From the NCBI GenBank assembly GCA_964635375.1, contig CAZWOU010000009.1:10123-74122 (forward strand): a DNA stretch of 64,000 nt, read 5' to 3'. Positions 17,519-26,137 of this stretch are shown in pieces; position 1 is the first letter of the stretch; every line of letters begins with the position of its first letter. This DNA comes from CAZMNY01 sp964635375. GTDB taxonomy: Bacteria > Planctomycetota > Planctomycetia > Pirellulales > Pirellulaceae. A program made the position numbers and the translations under genes. The notes under the pieces are model-generated. The model was not told where the DNA came from. It ran no database searches and saw only the letters and a program-made list of their open reading frames with translations.

Positions 17519-17602
17519 CCCGTCTAATTCTGTTCTCCACAATTCTAAATGATTCCACCGGCGACACCACCGTTTTCGCGTCGCCAAAATAAGTACACGC
17601 TG

Positions 17603-19306
17603 TTAAGTTCTTCCCGACCAACGCAAACGTCGATCGTACCAATCGTCGCTTTCCTTAGCATCTCCCAGCCAAACCGCGTCGCGCATCGCTTGAATGTGTC
17701 GACAGGGACCGTTGCGGATCCCGAATTGATAATGCCACTTGCATCCGCACTTTCCCTTTCGGACCATCCCATCCGCATCGATCAAGGCCTCACACGACTT
17801 GCCCTGCGACTTGCCAGTCAGAATCGTTCCGCCTCGCGGGCCGCTCTCGCGCGTCACAATCTTCATTTGGTTTTGGGCCAATATCGATTTGGCGCCACGG
17901 ACCTCAGGGTGAGGCGGCGAGAGTTCCCGGTCGGACAACTCCATGGGTGTGACTTGGCGCCAGCGGAAGAGGTCGGCGTGCAGGTCGTAGATCACCTGCC
18001 CCCGCAGCGCCAGTTGGTTGACCGCGGCGGCGAGCGGGCCGGAATCTGATTTCAAGCTGAGCGACAGGTCGGTCAAGCTCATCGCGCGTTGCCGGCTCAA
18101 CATCTCAGCGGCTTTGGCCACGAGTCGCTCGCTGGGCGTTGATTGAGGCAGCAGCATTTGCACTGCGCTGCCTCGTGTCCAATCATTCGTCGTCCAACCG
18201 CTCAGGCCGAGAGTCAACCGCATGTTGCCCATATGCACGACCCAAAAACTGGGCAATCCTGTTCCCAACAAGTAGACGTCGACCTGAGCGGCCAGCGGCA
18301 GGATGCGGGCGAGCGTCAACAACCGTCGTCTGCCCCAGACCCGAATCGGCTCATCGACCGGACCTCGGTACGTTGTCGAGGGGCTCTCAATCGTCTGCTC
18401 CCACGGTTCGAGCACCAGTCGCGGCGCTTTGCCGTCGGCCAGTTCAAAACGGATTGCGCGGGGGCTCGTGCGAGCCTTGTGTCGCTTCAAGTAAGCGAGC
18501 AGCGAATAGACTGCGGAAACCGATAGCGGCACGCGCCGCATGGGGATCCCCATCGCGCTCTGCAACTGCATGAAGCCGTGGAGCCAACCGTCTGGAAGAT
18601 CGATCTTTTCTTCACGGTAGTCATCTTGCTCCTCCGTCTTGACCTCAAACCCCTGCGGGTCGATGTTGAAACGCGTCTCGCGATAGGTCCGCAGCGTTTG
18701 AAAACTGTTGTACAGATCCCATGAATAATCGACGTTCGTCGTGCCCCGACTCTCCTGATTAGCTCGTCCAAAACAGGAGTCTCGATCAACGGTCAGGCAA
18801 CCGTAGCTAGACTCGTCGCGTGAGAAACATTCGAAGAAAACGACGTCTTCCGAGACAGTGATCACAGGGTCGTAGGGCATCAGCTTCCGCCACAGATCCT
18901 GGTTGCGTTGCCGCAGCAACACATTCAGTTGCTTGCGAGACTTCCAATAGCGGAAAAGAGCCTGCTTGTGCTCATGCTTCAGCGCCGGCGACGGCGTTGA
19001 TTGGTGAGCTGCTTCAAGTTGTTCGCGAGCGCGCTCGTGGGCTTGCTGACGAACGACCTGTTCGCGCAGTTGTTGTTGTTTTCGCCATAGTTCGTAGGCC
19101 GTCTTGTCTCGCGGCTGGAACGTCAAGTCATTGATCACCACATCATGCAAGGCGCTAATGGCTTCTCGAAAGCGAAGCGGCTCGGCCAGTGGCGCGTCAA
19201 ACGCCACAGCGTCCCGAGCCAAGTTGGGCGCCATTTGCAGGATCCTGCGCCCGCTGCTGTCGTTGCGAACTCCGCTCCGACCGAGGTAGCTCATTGTCAG
19301 ATTCAT
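17603..19306 (-). CDS. Winged-helix plus SWIM zinc-finger protein, retron accessory (WHSWIM-like)
   Basis: A 567-residue soluble protein. The start at 19306 is fixed by GGAGGAG six bases upstream and by an ATGA overlap with the stop of the preceding gene. Features: a charged, Gln-rich coiled coil (about 75-140), a long central region without recognised motif, a winged-helix-like stretch (about 393-452, containing MSLTDLSLSLKSDSGPLAAA and LRGQVIYDLHADLFRWR), and a C-terminal SWIM finger C520-x-C522-x12-C535-x-H537. SWIM domains bind nucleic acid or protein through zinc. As I recall, retrons classed as type XIII pair an RT with a WHSWIM and an ARM-repeat protein; the context here fits. Its biochemical role (DNA sensing or effector control) is inference. 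Confidence 0.8.
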   Translation of the reverse strand: MNLTMSYLGRSGVRNDSSGRRILQMAPNLARDAVAFDAPLAEPLRFREAISALHDVVINDLTFQPRDKTAYELWRKQQQLREQVVRQQAHERAREQLEAAHQSTPSPALKHEHKQALFRYWKSRKQLNVLLRQRNQDLWRKLMPYDPVITVSEDVVFFECFSRDESSYGCLTVDRDSCFGRANQESRGTTNVDYSWDLYNSFQTLRTYRETRFNIDPQGFEVKTEEQDDYREEKIDLPDGWLHGFMQLQSAMGIPMRRVPLSVSAVYSLLAYLKRHKARTSPRAIRFELADGKAPRLVLEPWEQTIESPSTTYRGPVDEPIRVWGRRRLLTLARILPLAAQVDVYLLGTGLPSFWVVHMGNMRLTLGLSGWTTNDWTRGSAVQMLLPQSTPSERLVAKAAEMLSRQRAMSLTDLSLSLKSDSGPLAAAVNQLALRGQVIYDLHADLFRWRQVTPMELSDRELSPPHPEVRGAKSILAQNQMKIVTRESGPRGGTILTGKSQGKSCEALIDADGMVRKGKCGCKWHYQFGIRNGPCRHIQAMRDAVWLGDAKESDDWYDRRLRWSGRT

Positions 19307-21084
19307 ACGGGCTCCTCCGATGCCGGCGTCATCCACTGCAGTTCCGGCAGCTGCTGACCCAATTTCTCTTTCAGCAGCGAGTTGCCGACGGCGAGACGGA
19401 CCACTTCGGAGAGGGCGCGGCGACGCTCTGGCCCTCGAATGGATCGCACCGCTACGGCCAGCACGGGCAACAACCGATCCGCGGCGTCAGGGTCTTGTGC
19501 GATGGCCGAGGCGACTTGTTCCACCGCTTTCAGCTTGGTCCGCCCACCTCGGTGCACGCCCAAAATCACAGCCGCCCAAATCGGTGAAATGTCATGGGCT
19601 GGGAGAGCGGTTTGTCGAGCTCGCGTGGCCAGACTCTCCACCAGACGGATCTTGACATCTTCAAAAGGAGATTCAATCAACTGCGACCACAAGCTCGCGT
19701 CCCCATACCCCGGGGATTGCTCGTCCTCAAGCCAATCCAAAGCCGCTTGTCGCGTGTTCTGTTGCATCGCGTCAAAGAACTCAATGGCCTGATTCGCGTC
19801 GTATGCTTGGGCGGAACTGATGGCGCCGAGCGCCCACGCTGTGATCTTGCCCGCAACGGCGGCGCACTTGGCGGACGCCAGCGCGACCAGGTCTGCTGTT
19901 GGGCAAGCTTCTTTCTCGTGCCGTGATTGAAGCAACGCAAACCCCATGTCCGCAACCGGGACAGGCTCTGCGCAGGAGAGTTCGATCAACTCCCGCGAAT
20001 CCAATCGGTTGGGCGCCACATGCAGTTGCATCGCACTGCAAATCGTCGGCAACACCCCAGGGCTGGCCTCCTCAAGCAGCCTCAACCAGCGGTCGACTCG
20101 CATGCTCGCCAGAGCAGGATGACTTTGGAACAACTCCATCGCGAACTCGTGCACTCGAGTGTCCGGATGAGACAGCATGGCGACCAAATCAGAAATGTCG
20201 ATTCCCGCCAGCGCGGCTTCGTTGTCCGACTGAAGCAGCTCCATGGCCCATTGCCGTACAAGCGAGCTGTTGGCGGTTAGTATCAAGCGAACAAGCATAG
20301 GGCCAGCCGCCTCGGATCGCCACAGATCTGGCTGATAGGGTTTGGCGGCCAATTCGCCCAATCCACGTCCGCGAGCAAGGTTGACGTGGACTGCGCCGAT
20401 CTCGATTGCATCGTGATGAAAATAGCACGCGTGCATCAGCGACCAGTTGTCGAGGATATTTTCTCCCTGGGCGAAATCGTCATCGACGTATTGAGCCAAA
20501 GCCGTGGCGACGCCCTTGAGGTACGTATTGGGTTCGCGATAGGCCAACTGTCGAAATCCTCGCCAGACGCGGCGCCGCAAGTAATTCCTCGTGCGGTGGG
20601 AGAACATCTGGTTTTCAGGCCGATTGATGATGTCCGGCAGCGGATATTCCCGCCTGATCCCCAAGTAGACGTATTCCGCCGTGCGCCCTTGTTCGTCAAC
20701 GACCGTCTTATTCGGTTTGGCGTAGAGCGCTTCCTCCGTCCAAGACCGGTGTGACTGGCTGTCGTAACGGTACCGCTTCATGCGTTTGCGGCGAACGAGG
20801 CGGTCGAAGGCGACCAGGAAGTGCGGTAGGATCTCCCAGTCCTGTTCGGCTTCATGATGCTTGAAGAGCCGTTTCACGAGAACTTCATGCCCGGGCAGAT
20901 TCAAGTCGGTTTGTAAGTAGCCGACCACTTGAGCTCGCGACCAGGGCCTGGTGTCGGCCGCCCAGCGATCGGCGAATGACCGCAGGAAGGCATACCTGTG
21001 AAACTGCTTCAAGAGATCCAGAAAGCGATCGTCTTCAGCGCGAAAACACTCGTCGAGCATCAAGGTGGAAGGTGGTTCAGCCAT
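19303..21084 (-). CDS. Armadillo/HEAT-like repeat protein, retron accessory
   Basis: A 593-residue, predominantly helical soluble protein. The N-terminal 130 residues are rich in aromatic and basic residues (MLDECFRAEDDRFLDLLKQF, RSWTEEALYAKPNK). From about residue 250 to the end it shows repeated amphipathic helix pairs of HEAT/ARM type, such as VRQWAMELLQSDNEAALAG, LVAMLSHPDTRVHEFAMELF and LWSQLIESPFEDVKIRLVES. Its stop overlaps the SWIM gene start (ATGA), so the two are coupled. It is the first gene of the presumed retron unit; a GH32-like gene lies 41 bases further upstream on the same strand. No catalytic motif is seen; if it is a toxin or effector, the sequence does not show how. Confidence 0.75.
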   Translation of the reverse strand: MAEPPSTLMLDECFRAEDDRFLDLLKQFHRYAFLRSFADRWAADTRPWSRAQVVGYLQTDLNLPGHEVLVKRLFKHHEAEQDWEILPHFLVAFDRLVRRKRMKRYRYDSQSHRSWTEEALYAKPNKTVVDEQGRTAEYVYLGIRREYPLPDIINRPENQMFSHRTRNYLRRRVWRGFRQLAYREPNTYLKGVATALAQYVDDDFAQGENILDNWSLMHACYFHHDAIEIGAVHVNLARGRGLGELAAKPYQPDLWRSEAAGPMLVRLILTANSSLVRQWAMELLQSDNEAALAGIDISDLVAMLSHPDTRVHEFAMELFQSHPALASMRVDRWLRLLEEASPGVLPTICSAMQLHVAPNRLDSRELIELSCAEPVPVADMGFALLQSRHEKEACPTADLVALASAKCAAVAGKITAWALGAISSAQAYDANQAIEFFDAMQQNTRQAALDWLEDEQSPGYGDASLWSQLIESPFEDVKIRLVESLATRARQTALPAHDISPIWAAVILGVHRGGRTKLKAVEQVASAIAQDPDAADRLLPVLAVAVRSIRGPERRRALSEVVRLAVGNSLLKEKLGQQLPELQWMTPASEEPV

Positions 21085-21125
21085 CGTGAATCCAAGTCGT
21101 GCGACTCCGGTCTTTCAAACACGGC

Positions 21126-22529
21126 TTAGTCGCGAAAGCGGAACGAATAAAGGCTGGCGTCGACCAACTGAAACCGCATTTGAACTGCCCCCTTTAGGTC
21201 GCTCAGCGATTTCTGATTGTTCTTGGTGGCTTTCCACTTGGCGACCATGTCGATCGAATCGCCCGACATCGGTTCGCAATCTGCGAGCGAGAAACCCTCG
21301 ATGGGCTGACCCTTGTGGTCAAGCAATTCCACGCGAACTGATCCGCCATTTGACGCCTTGAAGTTCAGTTCGAGTTCCTTGCCGTCGAAGGTGATCGGCT
21401 TCGTCAAAACTTGACCGCCGCCCTTGCCCGCTTGCAGTGAAACGAATCCGTCAACACGGTAGACAAAGCGTCGAAGTCGACTGTCTGGGCCGGCGTAGTA
21501 AGCCTCTGTGCCGTAGACCGAGTAGTGTCGCTCATCGCCAGGCAGCTTGAGCAAAGCGTTGGCCATATAGTTACTGCGGTTGCCGTCGCGGTCCTGAGGG
21601 GCAGTGCGAGGAATCACGGGCTTGTTCCATCGCTTAAATGTCAATCCGTCGCGACTCGACATGAACACAGGTTCAACTTGACTTCCCTGGGGTATGAACC
21701 GCGTGGGAAAACCAATTCTAAGATGTGGCGCGCGTTCGTAACTGCGGATCGCGTTGGTGTACAGGTGCTGCTTGGGCGCCTCGGGGAACTTGAGCAAGAC
21801 CGGATCGGTCCAGGTGAGGTAGTCGTCTGAGGTGCAGGTCATGATGGCGCGAACGCCGCTGACAAACGTGCGATGATAGTCGACGTATTTCTTGGAATGC
21901 GGATCCCAGAAGGCGAGATTCTGCGAGTCAAAGGCGCCCTTGGTGATCACCGGCTCTTTCTGCATGAGCGACCACCGCAAACCATCCGGCGACTTAAACG
22001 CGTACAAGCCGGCTCGAGGCTTTCCGCCGCGGCTCAACCCTTTGTATTGGGCGTCCTTGGGGCAGTTCGGATTGAGGTCTCGGAAGGCGACAAAACAGTG
22101 GGCGCCAAGCCCTTTGAGAATAATGTTGTTCTGTTTAGACCCGTTCCATTCGTGCAGCCCAAGCTTCGGCTTGATCCAATTCACGCCGTCTCGGCTTTCC
22201 GCATAGCAGGTAACTTCGGGGTGGGCGGCCTTCATCTTCTCGTTGGCGTGCGAACCCCGGTAATACATCCGGTAGATGTCGCCGTCTTGAAAGATGGTGT
22301 AATAGGCGCACGTGTTCCCCTCCCACGGCTCGCCCGTCACCAACACAACCTCCTTCGGCTCGGGCTCGTGTACGAACTGCTCCACGTCGCCGCTCAGCGA
22401 GTCGATCAAAAAAGTGTCGGCGAACAATTCTCTCCGCGCCCCAATATCAATTGGCTCTTTGGCCTGCGCACGCGTCGCCAACAGCCCGCTGGAGAGAATC
22501 GTGAATAGCACGAGAGTACGATTGATCAT
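21126..22529 (-). CDS. Secreted GH32-like five-bladed propeller protein
   Basis: A 467-residue exported protein resembling the glycoside hydrolase family 32/43-type propellers annotated in planctomycetes. The start at 22529 follows AAGGTGG with good spacing and begins a signal peptide (INRTLVLFTILSSGLLATRA); an in-frame GTG at 22538 is less likely. Motifs include RELFADTFLIDS near the N-terminus, YRMYYRGSH, the ESRDGVNW and SSRDGLTFKRW blades, and a C-terminal beta-sandwich-like stretch (ELNFKASNGGSVRVELLDHK). The substrate and even catalytic competence are uncertain. It is upstream of the retron genes with 41 bases between, so read-through into them is possible. Confidence 0.8.
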   Translation of the reverse strand: MINRTLVLFTILSSGLLATRAQAKEPIDIGARRELFADTFLIDSLSGDVEQFVHEPEPKEVVLVTGEPWEGNTCAYYTIFQDGDIYRMYYRGSHANEKMKAAHPEVTCYAESRDGVNWIKPKLGLHEWNGSKQNNIILKGLGAHCFVAFRDLNPNCPKDAQYKGLSRGGKPRAGLYAFKSPDGLRWSLMQKEPVITKGAFDSQNLAFWDPHSKKYVDYHRTFVSGVRAIMTCTSDDYLTWTDPVLLKFPEAPKQHLYTNAIRSYERAPHLRIGFPTRFIPQGSQVEPVFMSSRDGLTFKRWNKPVIPRTAPQDRDGNRSNYMANALLKLPGDERHYSVYGTEAYYAGPDSRLRRFVYRVDGFVSLQAGKGGGQVLTKPITFDGKELELNFKASNGGSVRVELLDHKGQPIEGFSLADCEPMSGDSIDMVAKWKATKNNQKSLSDLKGAVQMRFQLVDASLYSFRFRD

Positions 22530-22997
22530 CAAAACCACCTTGTCGTATTGAAGTCGGTCTTCATTTCGATATTGGAAAGACTCATCGTCTCAGAGCGGTC
22601 GCTATTAGAACGCGCCGATAGCCCCCGCTGCAAGTTTCCTGAGTTGAACTTGCCTGAACCTCTCGCAAGAAGATCTGGTCGCCCCATTCAGCACACGTTT
22701 CAAGGCGATTCCGGCCCGGGGAGGCGATCTGACTTTCTCTTACTCTGGCGCCTTCGATACAACGCTCTCGGCTGTTTTTCCGACGAATAGATGGGTGCGC
22801 TCGGTGTCAGCTAGAAGGTCAGATCCTCGGTCGTCGAGGGAGCCGGGTTGCGGCCGATTTGTTGCGTGCCGAATCGAAGTCGACGGAGCCGAGACGCGGC
22901 AGCTCGACCCCAATCGGGTTAGCGTGCCTGACGCGAATCCGTTGATTCCTGCGTCTGCGATTCGGACTTAGCGGTATTCTTGAGAGTTGGCGCCGCA

Positions 22998-23175
22998 AGA
23001 AGAAGAAAAACGGCGGTTGCCCAGTGGGCAACCGCCGTCTTCCCCGGAGGTATGAATAGTTATGAGTCCAGGGATCGGGGTCGGCGCTGACTGGCCGCCC
23101 CAACAGATGTAGTATCCAAACGTCTGACCCCGGCGGGTATCACGCGTTTGCGTGAAACAACAGTTTTCTTGAAGT
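22998..23175 (-). ncRNA. Possible small structured RNA ending at an intrinsic terminator
   Basis: Read on the minus strand there are three successive foldable elements: hairpin TCACGC-AAAC-GCGTGA (23139-23154), a longer stem closed by GGGGTC/GACCCC (23125-23130 with 23076-23081), and the terminator at 23009-23037. No protein gene ends into this terminator, so a stand-alone RNA is a fair explanation. It does not match 6S, SRP, tmRNA or RNase P by any landmark I could find. The 5' end is a guess. Confidence 0.35.
23004..23037 (-). terminator. Intrinsic terminator, minus strand
   Basis: A perfect 13-bp stem, ACGGCGGTTGCCC (23009-23021) with GGGCAACCGCCGT (23025-23037), three-base loop, followed on the minus strand by TTTTTCTTCTTC. 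This is the best Rho-independent terminator in the window. Confidence 0.85.
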
Positions 23176-23293
23176 GGATTTGTCTCGATCAAGATGCCCA
23201 CAGGGATCTGGGCGAGCGTAGAATGGAATGATCTCGTGCGGCTGCGGCCGGAACGGATTGGTGCTCGTTGCCGGCTTCTCTATAGTTGATGGT

Positions 23294-25447
23294 ATGAATC
23301 ACTGCCGCCCACACCGAACAACGCCTCCGGTCGCCTGGCTCGCCTGTTGCGCCGTTGTCTTCCTGTGCGGTTGCTGGAACGCCGGCTCAGGCCGCCGAGA
23401 GGCGTCTGAGACGGTAGAGCGTTTGCCCAATCGCTTCGCGCGGGCCTTTGCCTATCGGGTGAGTTCGCGAGTGAAGGCATTGAGTCGCGAACAAAGGTCG
23501 ATTCGGTCAAGGATTCAATCACTACCACCCTATTCGCCTCAGATGAATCTTGGTGCCGGGTTCCATAGTGAATTCACAGAGGATCCTTTCTCGGTTCACT
23601 GGGTGCAGATCGATTTGGGAAAAGAGTACAGCATCGACACGATCGCATTGGTGCCGACGTACGTTCGGCGAGACGACGCCAATGTCTGGGGTTACGGATT
23701 CCCACGACAGTTCTATATCGAAGTTTCCAACGACCCGAATTTCGAGACCTCAACGCGGATCTACGAGACGCCCGCGGATGCTCCCAACCCAGGTAAGTAC
23801 CCGCTGCTGATTCCGGGGGTCGTCGTGCGGGGACGCTACATAAGGCTTACCTGTACGGAATTGGCGATGGAGGGTGATCACGCGTTCTTCGCGCTTGGAG
23901 AAATGATCGTCCTTTCCGGCATGCGGAACGTGGCCTTATGGCGTCCGCTCACCGCGTCGGACACGGAGGAGGCGGAGCTGCGTTGGTCGATAGAATACTT
24001 GGTCGACGAGATATCGCTACTTCCTTTGTCCACCTACCGTCAGTTGAGTCCGACTGACGGCTTTCAGTCGAAGGCGTTTGACGATGTCGAACAAGAAATC
24101 GAAGTGGTCGTTGATCTAGGACAAGTTCTTCCAGTCGATGAAGTTCGGCTTGTCCCCGCGCTCCCATTGCATCGACCAGACATTCCAGGTTGGGGTTTCC
24201 CTGTGGACTTTCAGGTCGACCTGTTGCAAACCCTCGATGATTCGGAACCGGTGGTGATCTACGACAGTCGAAACCAAGAGTTCCGTCACTCCATGCATCG
24301 ACCGATGGTGATTCCCGTTGCTTCGCGCGAATATTTCCTCAGGCAGGAAGACACTGCTTTGGGAGCGATGCAGTCTCAATGGGAGTTGCCTGCCGTTCCC
24401 GTCGACGCTCGCTACGTACGCATCCGAGCCAAGAAGTTGGATGGTCGCATCCGACCTTATTACTTTGCCTTGGCGGAATTGCAGGTCTATTCAGGCAGCA
24501 TCAATGTGGCCCGGGATAGGCCCGTGTCGGTCAGCGCGGAAGGCTTGCCGAAACCGGGCTCGCGGGAGAAATCTTCGTCGCGCTGGGACCCGTCCTATTT
24601 GACCGACGGGTTCGGCAGCCGACGACGGTTGATGGAGTTGTCACAATGGTTGTTCGAGCTGGAAGAGTTGCGATTGCTCGAAGCGAGGTCGACGCGAATT
24701 GACGGGGCGTTGCAGGCGGCCGTGGCTGACATTTGGCGATGGTTTGTGTGGTCTGTGGGCATCTTGATGTCGACGGCGTTGGCCTTTGTCATTGTCTACA
24801 ACAGTCGCCTGCGCTACCAATACCGACGCCATGCTGAGCGACTGCGTAACCAAATCGCCAGCGACTTGCACGATGACATTGGAAGCAACCTAGGTACAAT
24901 CGGCCTGCTCTGTGAATCCGTCTCTAAAGGGCAGCTTACGGACCAGGAGAAACGCTCACTTGTGGACATCCGAGAAATCGCGGTGGAAACGAGTGATGCG
25001 ATGCGCGATATTCTCTGGATTATTGACCCCGCCTCAACTCGACTCGAAGATTTTGTCGGAAGACTCCGCAGCGTAACCAACCGCTTGTTGACGAGTCAAG
25101 AGTCTGTGTTCACCGTACCGGAGTCATTGCCCGAGTGCGCTATTCCGCTGGCATGGCGCCGAAACATGTTTCTCTCCGTCAAGGAGGTGCTGCACAACGC
25201 GGCGAAACACAGCCAGTGTGAGACCGTGAAGATCGCTGTGGTCGTCGAGCGGAATCGATTTGATATGCGGATCCAAGATGACGGTGTGGGCTTCGATTTG
25301 GACGCTCGCAGCCGTGGTTTCGGAATTCGAAACGTGCGCCGCCGATTGCGCGAGTTGGGCGGCGTCGTGAAGTTTGAACCTGTTGTCGGCGAGGGCACGA
25401 CTGTGCTCCTGCAAGCTCCCTTGCCGCTGCAACTTTCAACCGAGTAA
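23294..25447 (+). CDS. Sensor histidine kinase (NarL-type) with discoidin-like extracytoplasmic domains
   Basis: A 717-residue membrane kinase. The start at 23294 opens a signal/lipobox-like segment (VAWLACCAVVFLCGCWN). Two galactose-binding/discoidin-like domains follow (about 60-215 and 225-440), recognisable by WVQIDLGKEYSIDTIALVP, GRYIRLTCTEL, VVVDLGQVLPVDEVRLVP and ARYVRIRAKKL. A transmembrane helix is at about 478-500. The kinase has HisKA_3 with LHDDIGSNLG (phospho-accepting His526) and a HATPase domain (EVLHNAAKHS, DDGVGFD, GFGIRNVRRR). The response-regulator gene starts 12 bases after its stop. The sensor probably detects a carbohydrate or surface polymer; that is inference. Confidence 0.9.
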   Translation: MNHCRPHRTTPPVAWLACCAVVFLCGCWNAGSGRREASETVERLPNRFARAFAYRVSSRVKALSREQRSIRSRIQSLPPYSPQMNLGAGFHSEFTEDPFSVHWVQIDLGKEYSIDTIALVPTYVRRDDANVWGYGFPRQFYIEVSNDPNFETSTRIYETPADAPNPGKYPLLIPGVVVRGRYIRLTCTELAMEGDHAFFALGEMIVLSGMRNVALWRPLTASDTEEAELRWSIEYLVDEISLLPLSTYRQLSPTDGFQSKAFDDVEQEIEVVVDLGQVLPVDEVRLVPALPLHRPDIPGWGFPVDFQVDLLQTLDDSEPVVIYDSRNQEFRHSMHRPMVIPVASREYFLRQEDTALGAMQSQWELPAVPVDARYVRIRAKKLDGRIRPYYFALAELQVYSGSINVARDRPVSVSAEGLPKPGSREKSSSRWDPSYLTDGFGSRRRLMELSQWLFELEELRLLEARSTRIDGALQAAVADIWRWFVWSVGILMSTALAFVIVYNSRLRYQYRRHAERLRNQIASDLHDDIGSNLGTIGLLCESVSKGQLTDQEKRSLVDIREIAVETSDAMRDILWIIDPASTRLEDFVGRLRSVTNRLLTSQESVFTVPESLPECAIPLAWRRNMFLSVKEVLHNAAKHSQCETVKIAVVVERNRFDMRIQDDGVGFDLDARSRGFGIRNVRRRLRELGGVVKFEPVVGEGTTVLLQAPLPLQLSTE

Positions 25448-25459
25448 GGACTGCCAACA

Positions 25460-26110
25460 ATGGTCGAAAATACTGAGCCGATATCGGTTTGGCTGGTCGA
25501 GGACAATGAACGACTGCGCCAGACGTTGCGAGATTCCATAAACGCTGCGGGCGGATTTGAGTGCAGCGCCGACCACGGCAGCCTCGAAGATGCGATGGCC
25601 CAGCTGAAAAGCCACGACGCACCACGAGTGCTGTTACTCGACATCGGCCTTCCCGGTGTGGATGGGATTACCGGTTTGCCGAAACTGAAAGCCGCCGCGC
25701 CCGAGACTCGGGTGGTCATTCTGACCGTGTTCGACGATCAGGATCGCGTATTTCGAGCTGTTTGCGCGGGTGCCGACGGCTACCTGCTCAAGACATCGTC
25801 CATCGACCGCATCGGCGACGCGATTCGCGAAGTCGCGGCCGGCGGCGCTTCGATGAATTCCGAGATCGCGAGAAAAGTGCTCAACACGCTGACCAAGCAG
25901 AACACGAAGAATTCAGACACGATGCTCACCGATCGGGAACAAGACGTGCTGCGACTCGTCGTCCGCGGATTGACCAAAAAGGAGATCGCCCGCGAACTCG
26001 ACCTTAGTCCCCACACCGTCGATTCGCATCTACGACATATCTATCAAAGGCTGCACGTCAACAATCGAGCCGGCGCGGTGGCGGCCGCTTTGCGAGATGG
26101 CCTGATCTAG
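25460..26110 (+). CDS. LuxR/NarL-family response regulator
   Basis: A 216-residue two-domain regulator. The receiver domain has the acidic pair in VEDNE, the phospho-acceptor Asp61 in LLLDIGLPGVDG and the conserved lysine in YLLKTSS. The C-terminal LuxR-type helix-turn-helix spans about 155-210 (LTDREQDVLRLVVRGLTKKE, LDLSPHTVDSHLRHIYQRL). It is the cognate partner of the discoidin kinase 12 bases upstream and should act as a DNA-binding transcription factor once phosphorylated. Targets are unknown. It converges on ilvB with 27 bases between stops. Confidence 0.95.
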   Translation: MVENTEPISVWLVEDNERLRQTLRDSINAAGGFECSADHGSLEDAMAQLKSHDAPRVLLLDIGLPGVDGITGLPKLKAAAPETRVVILTVFDDQDRVFRAVCAGADGYLLKTSSIDRIGDAIREVAAGGASMNSEIARKVLNTLTKQNTKNSDTMLTDREQDVLRLVVRGLTKKEIARELDLSPHTVDSHLRHIYQRLHVNNRAGAVAAALRDGLI

Positions 26111-26137
26111 GTTCAAGCCCCGCCGTCGCCAAGCGAG

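Larger units (their letters stand above)
22530..23293. other. Intergenic region, 760 bp, between GH32-like gene and sensor kinase
   Basis: No convincing protein gene on either strand. The minus-strand frames here (22819-23103 and 22968-23201) run straight through a strong terminator hairpin and lack ribosome sites. The right half (about 22998-23175) shows dense RNA-like dyad symmetry and is listed as a possible ncRNA. The left half (22530-22990) shows nothing I can name; promoters for the divergent flanking genes must be here. Confidence 0.6.

Noticed and set aside
22530..22990. tRNA or other known RNA in the long spacer
   Set aside because: No T-loop consensus with matching acceptor arms was found on either strand.
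22819..23201. Two small minus-strand protein frames
   Set aside because: Both translate through the terminator hairpin, overlap each other in different frames and lack ribosome sites.
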